Positions 44,497 through 53,047 of a stretch of DNA of 64,000 bases are shown here, piece by piece. A model generated the notes under the pieces. The model saw only the letters and a program-made list of their open reading frames with translations. It was not told the DNA's origin and searched no databases. The stretch is from JAJEFO01 sp022819605 (lineage in GTDB: Bacteria > Pseudomonadota > Alphaproteobacteria > Rhodobacterales > Rhodobacteraceae). The stretch is taken from the NCBI GenBank assembly GCA_965221545.1, contig OZ244901.1, positions 4,278,001 through 4,342,000 of the forward strand, in the 5' to 3' direction. How positions within the stretch are numbered: position 1 is the stretch's first letter; every line of letters begins with the position of its first letter. The position numbers and the translations under genes are program-made.

Positions 44497-45825
44497 CTAC
44501 TGCCAGGTGTAGTAGCCGGCTTCCTCCATTACGGCCCGAGTGCGATCCGCGACGCCGTCAAGCGCCTCCTGCACATCGAGTCCTTCCGTCAGGACCTTGG
44601 ACAGCGTCGTGCCGAGATCCGCATTGATCTTGCCCCAGACAGGGATGATCGGTCGCCAGTCCGGGTCAGCGTGCTTCAGGGCTTCGCCGAAGGTGGCCAT
44701 ATGCGGGAACTTGGCGTTCACGTCCGCGTCCGCATGGGTCGAGAAGCGCGATGGATTGCCTCCGGCAAGGGCCACGAGCTTATCGCCCTTCTTCGACGTC
44801 AGCCACTGCATCAGGAGGAAAGCAGCCTCCTTGTTCTCGGCATTGCTCGGTATGCCGATGCCAAACCCACCGGTCTGCGAGCCGCGGCGAACGCCCATGG
44901 GATGCAACGCCCAGCCGACCTTGCCGACGACCTTCGACTTGCCGGGGTCGTTGATCTGTCCGGCCACGACCGTGGTGTCGAGGAACATTGCCGTGTCGCC
45001 GTTCAGGAACGAGCCGAGCGCTTCGCCGAAGCCGAAGGATGCTGCGCCCTCGGGTCCGCAGTCCACGATGGTCTTCAGCGCGTTGGCCGCTTCGACGCCC
45101 GCCGCGTTGTTCACGATCGGGTTCCACTGGTCATCGAAGATGCGACCGCCCAGGGGAGCGAGATGCAGCAGGAACGCATGACTGGCATGGTGACCGGACG
45201 CTGCACGGGAAGAAAGGCCGCCCATGCCGGGCTCCAGATCCGGAATCTTGCAGGCAACGTCGAGAAGTTCGTCGTAGGTCTCGGGCACCGAAAGGCCGTG
45301 CTTGTCAAGGATGTCCTTGCGATAGCCGAGGATCGAGGTCTCGGAACCGTAAGGAATGCCGAACAGGGAGCCCGTCTTTCCTTCGAGATAGCCCTTGTTC
45401 CCGCCGGCAAAGCCGATGTTGTAGACGTAGCCGTCGATCAGGTCGTCCGCGTCATAGGCCGGATCCGCAAGCTTCGGGTTCATGAAGTACCGCGCCAGGT
45501 TCTCGAGCTGATCTGCATAGACATAGTCCGCCTTCGAGAAGACGACGTAGGCGATGAGGTCGTACTCGCCCTCGTCCTGCCCCAGTTCAAGCGTCTGCCG
45601 CTCGCGCATCTTCAGGTAGGGCAGCTGGTCCACTTCGACCTCTATCCCGGTCTCTGCCGTGAATTCCGGCAGGATCTTCATCACCGCGTCAAAATGCGGA
45701 TGGGCGGGAAAGTTCACGATCAGGGTTTCGCCCTCGTATTCGTCATACGGTCCGGCAGACGCGGCAACCGCCAGCGCCAGCACGGAAACCGCGCCCAAAG
45801 TGATCCGTTTCGTGTATTTCAGCAT
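44497..45825 (-). CDS. Carbohydrate ABC transporter substrate-binding protein (SBP family 1)
   Basis: A 442-residue exported binding protein. The signal peptide is about 24 residues (YTKRITLGAVSVLALAVAASA). The mature part begins YEGETLIVNFPAHPHFDAV and has the family-1 motifs GIEVEVDQLPYLKMRERQ, SLFGIPYGSETSILGYRKDIL and GFGIGIPSNAENKEAAFLLMQW. The ATG at 45825 has GGGAGG upstream. It should deliver a sugar, polyol or sugar acid to the two permeases. Specificity cannot be read. Confidence 0.9.
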   Translation of the reverse strand: MLKYTKRITLGAVSVLALAVAASAGPYDEYEGETLIVNFPAHPHFDAVMKILPEFTAETGIEVEVDQLPYLKMRERQTLELGQDEGEYDLIAYVVFSKADYVYADQLENLARYFMNPKLADPAYDADDLIDGYVYNIGFAGGNKGYLEGKTGSLFGIPYGSETSILGYRKDILDKHGLSVPETYDELLDVACKIPDLEPGMGGLSSRAASGHHASHAFLLHLAPLGGRIFDDQWNPIVNNAAGVEAANALKTIVDCGPEGAASFGFGEALGSFLNGDTAMFLDTTVVAGQINDPGKSKVVGKVGWALHPMGVRRGSQTGGFGIGIPSNAENKEAAFLLMQWLTSKKGDKLVALAGGNPSRFSTHADADVNAKFPHMATFGEALKHADPDWRPIIPVWGKINADLGTTLSKVLTEGLDVQEALDGVADRTRAVMEEAGYYTWQ

Positions 45826-45862
45826 CAGATTACCTCCCATGTGCTGTTTTGGAATTCCGGCG

Positions 45863-46948
45863 CTAGAGCGCCGCCGTGGATTCTCGATCAAACAAGTGGA
45901 TTCCCTCGGGCCTGATCGCGAACCTGAGGGTCTCGCCCAGTGCAATGGGCGTTTCGGACTTCAGTTCCACCGTGACGTTGCCGTTCCCGCAGGCGCACAA
46001 CAAGACAGACTGCGCACCGACATATTCCGAGACAATGACCCGCAGGTCGATGGCTTCATCATCCAGGGCATCCTTGTCAAAATTCAGGTCGGACGGGCGA
46101 ACGCCTAGCGTGACGCCACCGCTCGTCCGCTTCAGCGATTGGCCGCGTTCAGCGGGAATGGCGACGCTGAACCCGTCGCCGCGTGCGAGGAGACGGTCAT
46201 TCTCCGAAACCAGCTCGGCCTCGAGAAAGTTCATTGGAGGAGAGCCCAGGAAGCCGGCAACGAACCTGTTCGCTGGTTGCTTGAAGAGGGCCTCCGGCGT
46301 GCCCTGCTGCTGGATGTGGCCGCCATGCATGACAACGATCCGGTCCGCGAGCGTCATCGCCTCGACCTGGTCGTGCGTTACGTAGATCATGTTCTTCCGC
46401 ACACGCTGCTGCATGATGGCGAGTTCGGCCCGCATCTGCCCGCGAAGCTTCGCATCGAGATTGGAGAGAGGCTCGTCAAAGAGGAAGATGTCGCTGTCCT
46501 TGGCCAGTGCACGTGCCATCGCAACGCGCTGGCGCTGGCCGCCAGACAGGGCACCGGGCTTGCGATGCAGAAATTCCGTGAGTCCGACCACGTCCGCGAC
46601 CTCACGCACCTTCGCCTCGATCTCGGCTTTCGGACGTCTCTGAAGGCGCAAGGCAAAGGAAATGTTGTGCGCCACGTCCATGTGCGGATAGAGCGCATAG
46701 TCCTGGAACACCATCGCCAGTCCGCGGTCCTTGGGATCGAGGTGGCTGACCGGATTGCCGCCTATGTAAATCTCGCCCTCGGAAACCGTCTCAAGACCGG
46801 CAATCATTCGCAGCGTTGTCGACTTGCCGCATCCCGAGGGGCCGACGAGAACCGTGAACTCGTTCTCGGCCATCTCCAGATCGATGCCGTGCAGGACCTC
46901 AACGGTGCCATAGCGCTTGGTGAGCTTCGACAGGCGTATTTCAGGCAT
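45863..46948 (-). CDS. Carbohydrate ABC transporter ATP-binding protein (UgpC/MalK type)
   Basis: A 361-residue ATPase: ABC domain with Walker A GPSGCGKSTTL, signature LSGGQRQRVAMARAL, Walker B IFLFDEPLSNLDAKL and switch VTHDQVEAMTLADRI, then a C-terminal TOBE domain (about 240-361). The start MPEIRLSKLTKRYG at 46948 is clear; the open frame upstream runs into the regulator gene on the other strand. It is the first gene of the minus arm, 119 bp from the divergent GntR regulator. A palindrome at 46979-46990 lies in that spacer. Confidence 0.93.
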   Translation of the reverse strand: MPEIRLSKLTKRYGTVEVLHGIDLEMAENEFTVLVGPSGCGKSTTLRMIAGLETVSEGEIYIGGNPVSHLDPKDRGLAMVFQDYALYPHMDVAHNISFALRLQRRPKAEIEAKVREVADVVGLTEFLHRKPGALSGGQRQRVAMARALAKDSDIFLFDEPLSNLDAKLRGQMRAELAIMQQRVRKNMIYVTHDQVEAMTLADRIVVMHGGHIQQQGTPEALFKQPANRFVAGFLGSPPMNFLEAELVSENDRLLARGDGFSVAIPAERGQSLKRTSGGVTLGVRPSDLNFDKDALDDEAIDLRVIVSEYVGAQSVLLCACGNGNVTVELKSETPIALGETLRFAIRPEGIHLFDRESTAAL

Positions 46949-46978
46949 CGAATCCCCGCATCTCCTCAGTGACACAAC

Positions 46979-46990
46979 TTTGTATACAAA
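46979..46990. promoter_or_regulatory. Palindromic operator TTTGTATACAAA
   Basis: A perfect 12-bp palindrome in the 119-bp spacer between the ATPase gene and the GntR gene. The core TGT-ATA-CA has the shape of GntR-family sites. The same site with one mismatch occurs at 47784-47795. A second palindrome, ATGCAA-GT-TTGCAT, is at 47004-47017. Confidence 0.7.
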
Positions 46991-47067
46991 AAGAAAAGTA
47001 AATATGCAAGTTTGCATTTCCTCCCCGATGAGTGTACTGAATCCGGAACGGGAGGACTTGGCGAGAC

Positions 47068-47733
47068 ATGTTGAAAAGCGCCACAAACCGCGCCGAAGGC
47101 CAGAAATACTCGATGGCACAGCGCATCGAACAGGCACTCTTGGAAGAGATCGGCACGGGCGACCTGAGGCCGGGCCAAAGACTGGACGAGGTCGGCCTCG
47201 CAAGGCGATTCGGGGCTTCTCGCACCCCGGTGCGCGAGGCTCTGTCCCGCCTGACCGCACAGGGCATTCTTGTCCAGGGCGAGAGACGGGGGGTCTTCGT
47301 TGCGGAATACAGCCGTGAAGAGCTCAGCCAGATATTCGAGGCCATGCACGAAATCGAATCCGCATGCGCAAGGATCGCCTCGCAGCGCCTCACGCTCCTG
47401 TCGAGGTCGGAGATCGAGACAGCGCAGGCTGCCTGCGTGGCCGCTGCGGAAAGCGGCGACCGGCCGCAATACCTGCGCGCGAACGAATCATTTCACCTGG
47501 CCATCTACCGTGCCACGGGAAATCCGTACATCGCCGAAATCGCATCCGAGTTCCGTCGGCGCACCGGCCCATTCCGGGCAAAGAAGTTCGAGACCCGCGA
47601 CGACTTGCTTGCTTCTGCTCAGAGCCATGCGGAATTGATCAACGACATTTTCTCCGAGGATTCGGCAACAGCATCCCGAAGCATGCGCAGCCACATGACC
47701 GCGAGCTTCCTCGAAACGCTCAGGGCAAATTGA
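47068..47733 (+). CDS. GntR family transcriptional regulator, FCD subfamily
   Basis: A 221-residue regulator. The N-terminal winged helix has the GntR signature GDLRPGQRLDEVGLARRFGASRTPVREALSRL with GILVQGERRGVFV as wing. The C-terminal FCD domain (about 90-215) is helical, with the metal/ligand residues suggested by ESACARIAS, NESFHLAIY and SQSHAELI. It probably represses both arms of the locus and is relieved by a carboxylate or sugar-acid effector, the usual ligand type of FCD regulators. Confidence 0.9.
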   Translation: MLKSATNRAEGQKYSMAQRIEQALLEEIGTGDLRPGQRLDEVGLARRFGASRTPVREALSRLTAQGILVQGERRGVFVAEYSREELSQIFEAMHEIESACARIASQRLTLLSRSEIETAQAACVAAAESGDRPQYLRANESFHLAIYRATGNPYIAEIASEFRRRTGPFRAKKFETRDDLLASAQSHAELINDIFSEDSATASRSMRSHMTASFLETLRAN

Positions 47734-47783
47734 CGCCCAGCGGCACCGGAGATTGGTCTTGTAAATGTGTCCTTTTTCATACT

Positions 47784-47795
47784 TTTGTATACAGA
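47784..47795. promoter_or_regulatory. Second operator copy TTTGTATACAGA
   Basis: Matches the palindrome at 46979-46990 in 11 of 12 positions. It lies 29 bp before the ATG of the MBL hydrolase, where it would cover the promoter of the catabolic arm. Confidence 0.65.
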
Positions 47796-47824
47796 AACTG
47801 AATCACTGAACGCGGAGCGACCCC

Positions 47825-48757
47825 ATGACCGTTGCAGAGACGAAAATCTATCCCATAAACACAGGCTGGCTTCATGGGGACCTTGGAACCTACATTTTCT
47901 GGAAGGGACCCGCAGGAAGGAAGAAGTGGCAACCGGTCTACTGCCACTTCGTCGACACCGGCGAGCACAAGATCCTGATCGACACCGGGTTGCCGGATCA
48001 GGAACGCGCCAGCAAGTATCACCACAATTGCGAGAAGCGCGGCTGCCTGCAGGTCCACGAACATCTCGAGCAAAGGCTCGGCCTGCATCCCGACCAGATC
48101 GACGTGATCATCTTCACCCATCTTCACTGGGATCACGTGCAGAACATGAAGGAGTTCAGGAACGCGCGCTACATCGCTCCGAAAGCCGAGCTTGAGATGG
48201 CGTACAATCCGCTGCCGCTCTACTACCGCACCTACGAATGCGGCATTCTTGGCATCGAGCCGGCCTATGCAGGATGCGTCTTCGAGGCCGTGGACGGCGA
48301 GTGCGAGGTGCTGCCCGGCATCACGATGTTTCCGACGCCGGGACACTCAGTGGGACACATGGCCGTGAGCGTCGCCACCAGCGCGGGCGACATCGTGGTT
48401 TGCGGCGACGCGATCTTCGAAGAACGGAATCTGGAACCGAATCCCGCCGAAATGTGGCGCTACTGGGTGCCCGCAAGGTTCGTCAATTCCTATGAAGGCT
48501 GGCAGTCGGTTGAAGAACTGGACAAGCGCGCAGACTACGTCTTGCCATGCCATGACCATGCAGCGAATGCCCGCTCGGACGTCTTTCCCTATGAAGGCAT
48601 GCCTGTTCGCAGGCGGCGCCAGGCGATTCCGGGCTACCAGTTCTATTTCGGTGACATGCCGGCCGGCGCGGCCGGAAAGGAGGCGCCTGCGATGGCGGCG
48701 GAAGACGTCGATGCTTACATTTCAAGCCTCGCCAGACCCGAAGACATGGAAGACTGA
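47825..48757 (+). CDS. MBL-fold metallo-hydrolase, N-acyl homoserine lactonase-like
   Basis: A 310-residue metallo-beta-lactamase-fold hydrolase. The dinuclear metal motif THLHWDH is at about 99-105, further ligands in PTPGHSVGHM and VVCGDAIFE, and the last histidine in VLPCHDH. Overall pattern (YCHFVDTGEHKILIDTGLP near the start) resembles the AHL-lactonase AiiA/AttM group. Here the context is a sugar operon, so hydrolysis of a sugar lactone or ester is more plausible than quorum quenching. It is the first gene of the plus arm. Confidence 0.88.
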   Translation: MTVAETKIYPINTGWLHGDLGTYIFWKGPAGRKKWQPVYCHFVDTGEHKILIDTGLPDQERASKYHHNCEKRGCLQVHEHLEQRLGLHPDQIDVIIFTHLHWDHVQNMKEFRNARYIAPKAELEMAYNPLPLYYRTYECGILGIEPAYAGCVFEAVDGECEVLPGITMFPTPGHSVGHMAVSVATSAGDIVVCGDAIFEERNLEPNPAEMWRYWVPARFVNSYEGWQSVEELDKRADYVLPCHDHAANARSDVFPYEGMPVRRRRQAIPGYQFYFGDMPAGAAGKEAPAMAAEDVDAYISSLARPEDMED

Positions 48758-48763
48758 GCCCGG

Positions 48764-49603
48764 ATGACTCGAGCCATCGAGAGCATCCTGGAGGTGGCAA
48801 AGGGATACGACGCCATCATTCTGGATCAATGGGGAGTGCTGCACGATGGCAGCGAACCGTATCCCGGCGCGGTGACGGCGCTGGACGCGCTGCGGAGCGC
48901 TGGCGCACGGCTCGCGGTCCTGTCCAACTCGGGGAAGCGGGCATCGGAAAACGAGACGCGGATCGCGGCCATGGGGTTCGCCCCTGACCTGTTCGACGAG
49001 ATAATGACAAGCGGCGAGGCGCTTTGGCTGGACGTCAGGTCCGGTCGCGTGCCGGAACGACGCTACTTTTTCGTCGAGCGAGCGCAAGGAGACGCGGATA
49101 CATGGGTCGGCGGCCTGGACGTCACGATCTGCGACGTGCCGGAGGCGGCCGAGGCAATGCTGATCATGGGGCTTCCCGAAAACGCCGCTGCGGAGGATTG
49201 GCAGGATGTCCTGGATCACGCGATGACGGCGAACCTGACGGTCTATTGCTCGAATCCCGATCGCGCCAGTCCGCGCTCAGGGAACCGCAACACGCTGGCC
49301 CCCGGCGCGCTTGCCCACATGCACAAGGAGAATGGAGGCAACGTGGTCTTTTACGGCAAGCCTCATCGTCACGTGTTCGATGCCGTGGAGCGTTCCCTTG
49401 GCGGATCGCGCCTCTTGATGGTTGGAGACAGCCTGGAGCACGACATTGCAGGGGCACATGGCGCAGGGTGGGACAGCGTGTTTGTCCAAGGCGGTCTCCT
49501 GCGCGAGAATTTCGCGGTCGGCGACGCGTCGAAAACCCTGGCCGAACTCTGCGCTATGGGGGGCGTGCCGACCCCCACGTACCAGATGGAGCGGCTCGCA
49601 TGA
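48764..49603 (+). CDS. HAD superfamily class IIA hydrolase (TIGR01459 type)
   Basis: A 279-residue phosphatase-like protein. HAD motif 1 is DQWGVLHDG (the second Asp of the usual DxD is replaced: D-Q-W), motif 2 is AVLSNSGKR, and motif 3/4 is GKPHRHVFDAVE ... MVGDSLEHDIAGA. The class IIA cap sits between motifs 2 and 3. The loss of the second motif-1 aspartate is normal for this subgroup as far as I recall. It may remove a phosphate from a pathway intermediate. It overlaps the next gene by 4 bp. Confidence 0.85.
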   Translation: MTRAIESILEVAKGYDAIILDQWGVLHDGSEPYPGAVTALDALRSAGARLAVLSNSGKRASENETRIAAMGFAPDLFDEIMTSGEALWLDVRSGRVPERRYFFVERAQGDADTWVGGLDVTICDVPEAAEAMLIMGLPENAAAEDWQDVLDHAMTANLTVYCSNPDRASPRSGNRNTLAPGALAHMHKENGGNVVFYGKPHRHVFDAVERSLGGSRLLMVGDSLEHDIAGAHGAGWDSVFVQGGLLRENFAVGDASKTLAELCAMGGVPTPTYQMERLA

Positions 49604-50577
49604 GCGTGTTCCTCGAACCTCCCGATTCCGAGTTCCGCGCCCTTTCCGCCCGTCTCGGCAAGGACCCGCTTCAGGTCCAGGGTCCAGGAGGAAACACCTC
49701 CGTGAAAGACGGCAACGTCATGTGGATCAAGGCCTCGGGCACGGAACTGGCGCATGCGGAACGGCAGGACATCTTCGTCGCCGTGGACCGCGCCGCGGCG
49801 CTTGCCGAAGCGCAAGGGTCCGCCGGGGACGGAAGTTGCCAGGCAGCCGTTCTGGACCCGCACGTCACGCTTCGACCGTCGATCGAGACAACGTTTCACG
49901 CCGCGTTCGATCATGCGGTCGTCGTCCATACGCATTCGATCGCGACCCTGACGCATGCGATCAGCCCCGAAGGCTGTGCCGCCGCACGTGACAAGCTTGC
50001 AGGCCTGCCCTTCGTGATCGTGCCCTATGCAAAGCCCGGCCTGCCGTTGACCATGTCGATCATGTCAAGGGTGACTGCGGAAACTGCCGTGGTCATATTG
50101 CAGAACCACGGCCTGATCTGCTGCGGAAGTTCGGTGTCGGAAGTGTCCGAACTGCTCGGCGAAGTGGAGGATAGGCTTGCCATGCCGCATCGTGCGGTAG
50201 CGTACACGCCTCCGGAAGCAAGCCCGGGTTCCGGAATGGAATGGGCGAGCGAAGGGTGGATGGCGCAGCAACCGCGGACCTGCACGTTGGCAATGTCAGG
50301 CTCGTACTATCCCGACCATGTCGTCTTTCTTGGCCCTGGAGGGCTGCCTGCCGGCGGCCAAACCGGCGCGTGCCCAGCCATCCTGTCCGAAGGCGTCGGC
50401 ATCGCGCTCCGCACCGATGCGTCGTCAAGCCAGCGAGCAATGCTGCGGTGCCTTTCCGACGTGCTTGGCCGACTCCCGGAAGAATGGTCCGCAAGTCCCA
50501 TCGGGCAAGAGGCAGAGGCAGATCTCCTGAACTGGGATGCCGAAAAGTACCGGCAGGCACTGGCCTCGCGCCAATGA
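49600..50577 (+). CDS. Class II aldolase/adducin family protein, long form
   Basis: A 325-residue member. The N-terminal domain has VQGPGGNTSVKDGNVMWIKASGTELA and zinc ligands in VVVHTHSIAT and LQNHGLICC. The C-terminal 120 residues are an extra domain (PDHVVFLGPGGLPAGG, LRCLSDVLGRLPEEWSASPI) known from a subgroup of such proteins. It may cleave the phosphorylated sugar made by the kinase encoded next. ATGA overlaps join it to both neighbours. Unlike the 224-residue paralogue at 40772, it carries the full extension. Confidence 0.87.
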   Translation: MSVFLEPPDSEFRALSARLGKDPLQVQGPGGNTSVKDGNVMWIKASGTELAHAERQDIFVAVDRAAALAEAQGSAGDGSCQAAVLDPHVTLRPSIETTFHAAFDHAVVVHTHSIATLTHAISPEGCAAARDKLAGLPFVIVPYAKPGLPLTMSIMSRVTAETAVVILQNHGLICCGSSVSEVSELLGEVEDRLAMPHRAVAYTPPEASPGSGMEWASEGWMAQQPRTCTLAMSGSYYPDHVVFLGPGGLPAGGQTGACPAILSEGVGIALRTDASSSQRAMLRCLSDVLGRLPEEWSASPIGQEAEADLLNWDAEKYRQALASRQ

Positions 50578-51881
50578 GCCTGGCGCTTGGCATCGACGTG
50601 GGCACAGGCGGCGTTCGAACTGCCGTCTTGGACGAACGCGGGGAAGTCCTGTCGATGGCCCGTTCGACGCATCCGCCCCAGGACCCGGATCGCATTGACG
50701 CGGAAAGGTGGTGGCAGGCGGTGGAGACATGCATATTGCGGCAGGTCTCGGCACTGAAGGAATCCGGTCGCTGGGGAACGGAGATTTCGCGTATCGCCGT
50801 CGACGGCACCTCGGGCAGCATGGTGCTGTGCGACGCCGGGTTGCGCCCGGTCGGTCGGGCGCTGATGTACAACTCCGGCGGCTTTGAGCCCGAGGCGGCC
50901 CGGGTCGGCATGCACGCCCCGACGTCGCATGTTGCGCGAGGGCCGAATTCCGCGCTCGCTCGCGCCGTGCGCCTCGTTGCGGAAGACGCGGACGGACGTG
51001 CCCGCCACCTCCTTCACCAAGCCGATTTCATCGCCGCCAAGCTGACAGGGCGCGGCGGACATTCCGATCACAACAACGCCCTGAAGACCGGCCTGGACCC
51101 CGCGACCGGAGACTGGCCCGACTGGATCGGCAATGTCATTGACGCTGCCCTTCTGCCGCTCGCCCACGCGGTAGGAGCGCCGCTCTCGGAAGTCGAACCC
51201 GATCTCGCCGACCGGATTGGACTGGCATCGAGTGCCGTTGTCTGCGCCGGCACCACCGACAGCATCGCGGCTTTCATCGCGGCAGCTCCTCCCAAGACCG
51301 GAACGGCCGTGACCTCGCTCGGCTCCACCCTGGCGATCAAGGTGCTCGGTCGCAAGCGAATCGACGATCCTGCAATCGGGCTTTATTCGCATCGGCTTGG
51401 CGATGCATGGCTGGTCGGCGGAGCATCCAATTCCGGCGGCGCGGTTCTGGCACACTTCTTTTCGCCCGAAGACATTGCCCGACTGAGCGCCGGCATTGAC
51501 GCGGCGACACCCTCCGGCCTCGACTACTATCCATTGATCCGCGCCGGAGAGCGATTTCCGGTCAACGACCCCAACCTTGCGCCGCGCGTTACGCCCCGGC
51601 CTGCCGATGACGAAACATTCTTGCAGGGTCTGCTGGAAGGCATCGCGCGGATTGAAGCGCGATGCTATCGCGAAATCGAGAGCCGAGGCGGCGGTTTCCC
51701 GGAAGCAATCTTCTCTGCAGGCGGCGGCGCAAGAAACCCCGCATTCACTGAAATACGGGCCAGGGCTCTCGGCATCTTGCCGGAACGTGCAGAAAACGTG
51801 GAAGCCGCGATCGGCGTTGCGCGAATTGCGGCGGGCACGTCCGAATTGTCCGGCGCCGCCATTCCGAACGGCGATTCCTGA
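50574..51881 (+). CDS. FGGY family carbohydrate kinase (xylulokinase-like)
   Basis: A 435-residue kinase, somewhat shorter than the usual 480-500. Domain I begins ALGIDVGTGGVRTAVLDERG, the phosphate-1 loop; IAVDGTSGSMVLCD and the FGGY II signature near the C-terminus (AIFSAGGGARNPAFTEIRA) are present. It should phosphorylate a ketose, polyol or sugar acid and supply the aldolase next to it. It ends the plus arm; the following gene is 72 bp downstream and unrelated. Confidence 0.88.
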   Translation: MSLALGIDVGTGGVRTAVLDERGEVLSMARSTHPPQDPDRIDAERWWQAVETCILRQVSALKESGRWGTEISRIAVDGTSGSMVLCDAGLRPVGRALMYNSGGFEPEAARVGMHAPTSHVARGPNSALARAVRLVAEDADGRARHLLHQADFIAAKLTGRGGHSDHNNALKTGLDPATGDWPDWIGNVIDAALLPLAHAVGAPLSEVEPDLADRIGLASSAVVCAGTTDSIAAFIAAAPPKTGTAVTSLGSTLAIKVLGRKRIDDPAIGLYSHRLGDAWLVGGASNSGGAVLAHFFSPEDIARLSAGIDAATPSGLDYYPLIRAGERFPVNDPNLAPRVTPRPADDETFLQGLLEGIARIEARCYREIESRGGGFPEAIFSAGGGARNPAFTEIRARALGILPERAENVEAAIGVARIAAGTSELSGAAIPNGDS

Positions 51882-51953
51882 CGCGATCCGCAAAGCATGC
51901 GTCGCGTCACGAGTGCTGATGACATCCTCTCTAATGGCCGTTAGCTTGGCGGG

Positions 51954-52823
51954 ATGTCGGGCAGCCCGTGGACAGACGAGGAAAACGACCTGATCGTCGA
52001 AGACTACTTCGCGATGCTGGCCAAGGACGTCGCAGGACGGGATTATTCAAAGACCGTACATCGACGCGCATTGATGCCACGCCTGCAAAATCGCACTAAG
52101 CACTCGATCGAGTACAAGCATCGAAACATCAGCGCCGCTCTCAGGGTTCTCGGCGAGGACTGGATCCAGGGTTATGTACCGGCGGAGAAATACCAGCGAA
52201 CTCTGACCAATGCCGTCATGCGCTGGCTCGAACGGAATCCGGAGTGGATCGAAAGAAGTCCCACGAACCGCCCGGCATTCGGACCGCCTGCGTCCCTGGA
52301 GCTGCCGATCAGGCCGCCGCCCACCATGTCAAACGGCCCACCGCCCGAAAACCTCGAGAAGATGATGCAAACCGCGAGGAAATTTGACGTCGCGGGCCGT
52401 GACGAACGCAATCGGGCGCTCGGCCGTGCCGGAGAGGAGCGGGCTCTGGCGCATGAACGGGCCACCCTGCATGGTGTCGGCCGGGACGACCTCGCCCGCG
52501 AGGTGCGATGGGTCTCGCAGGAGGACGGGGACGGCGCGGGCTATGACATCTCCAGCTTCGAACCGGACGGGCGATCGCGCCTGATCGAGGTCAAGACGAC
52601 CAACGGATGGGAACGGACGCCATTCTACATATCCCGCAACGAGATTGCCGTGTCGGAAGAACGCCGCTCCGAATGGTGCCTGTTCCGTCTGTGGAACTTC
52701 TGCCGCGAACCGCGGGCGTTCGAGATTCGCCCGCCGCTTGAAGCCCATGTGTCGCTGACCGCAACGGCGTTCCGGGCGGATTTTCGTGAAGCGCACGAAC
52801 CTCTCGCCCAGGAATCACTCTAG
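51954..52823 (+). CDS. DUF3883-containing protein, nuclease-like
   Basis: A 289-residue protein. The N-terminal 100 residues (WTDEENDLIVEDYFAMLAKD ... QNRTKHSIEYKHRNISAAL) form a domain often attached to DUF3883 or HNH nucleases. The C-terminal DUF3883 part has GYDISSFEPDGRSRLIEVKTT, a D-x(n)-ExK pattern like PD-(D/E)xK nucleases, followed by EWCLFRLWNF. DUF3883 occurs in several restriction- and defence-associated proteins. Here it is a single gene without a methylase or helicase, so a defence role is a guess. Confidence 0.75.
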   Translation: MSGSPWTDEENDLIVEDYFAMLAKDVAGRDYSKTVHRRALMPRLQNRTKHSIEYKHRNISAALRVLGEDWIQGYVPAEKYQRTLTNAVMRWLERNPEWIERSPTNRPAFGPPASLELPIRPPPTMSNGPPPENLEKMMQTARKFDVAGRDERNRALGRAGEERALAHERATLHGVGRDDLAREVRWVSQEDGDGAGYDISSFEPDGRSRLIEVKTTNGWERTPFYISRNEIAVSEERRSEWCLFRLWNFCREPRAFEIRPPLEAHVSLTATAFRADFREAHEPLAQESL

Positions 52824-53047
52824 GGTTCGGATTCGAGAATTCCGCGGGTGCCGGTTCACGTTCGCGGCATCTCGATCAACGCGTGGCCGCGCAGTTCATG
52901 GCTGATGCCGCCGACATATTGCCTACCCGAACGAGTCGACCTATTGTCCCGACTGCAAGCAGCGATGGCGTCGCTGCCCCGGCGGTGGTCCGGGTCCAGG
53001 AGATCATGGCCCTGTACGCCGGGGCGATGGCCAGAGGAGAGACCGCC

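Noticed and set aside
44671..45915. A 414-codon plus-strand frame over the solute-binding protein gene
   Set aside because: Antisense shadow of a clear SBP with signal peptide on the other strand.
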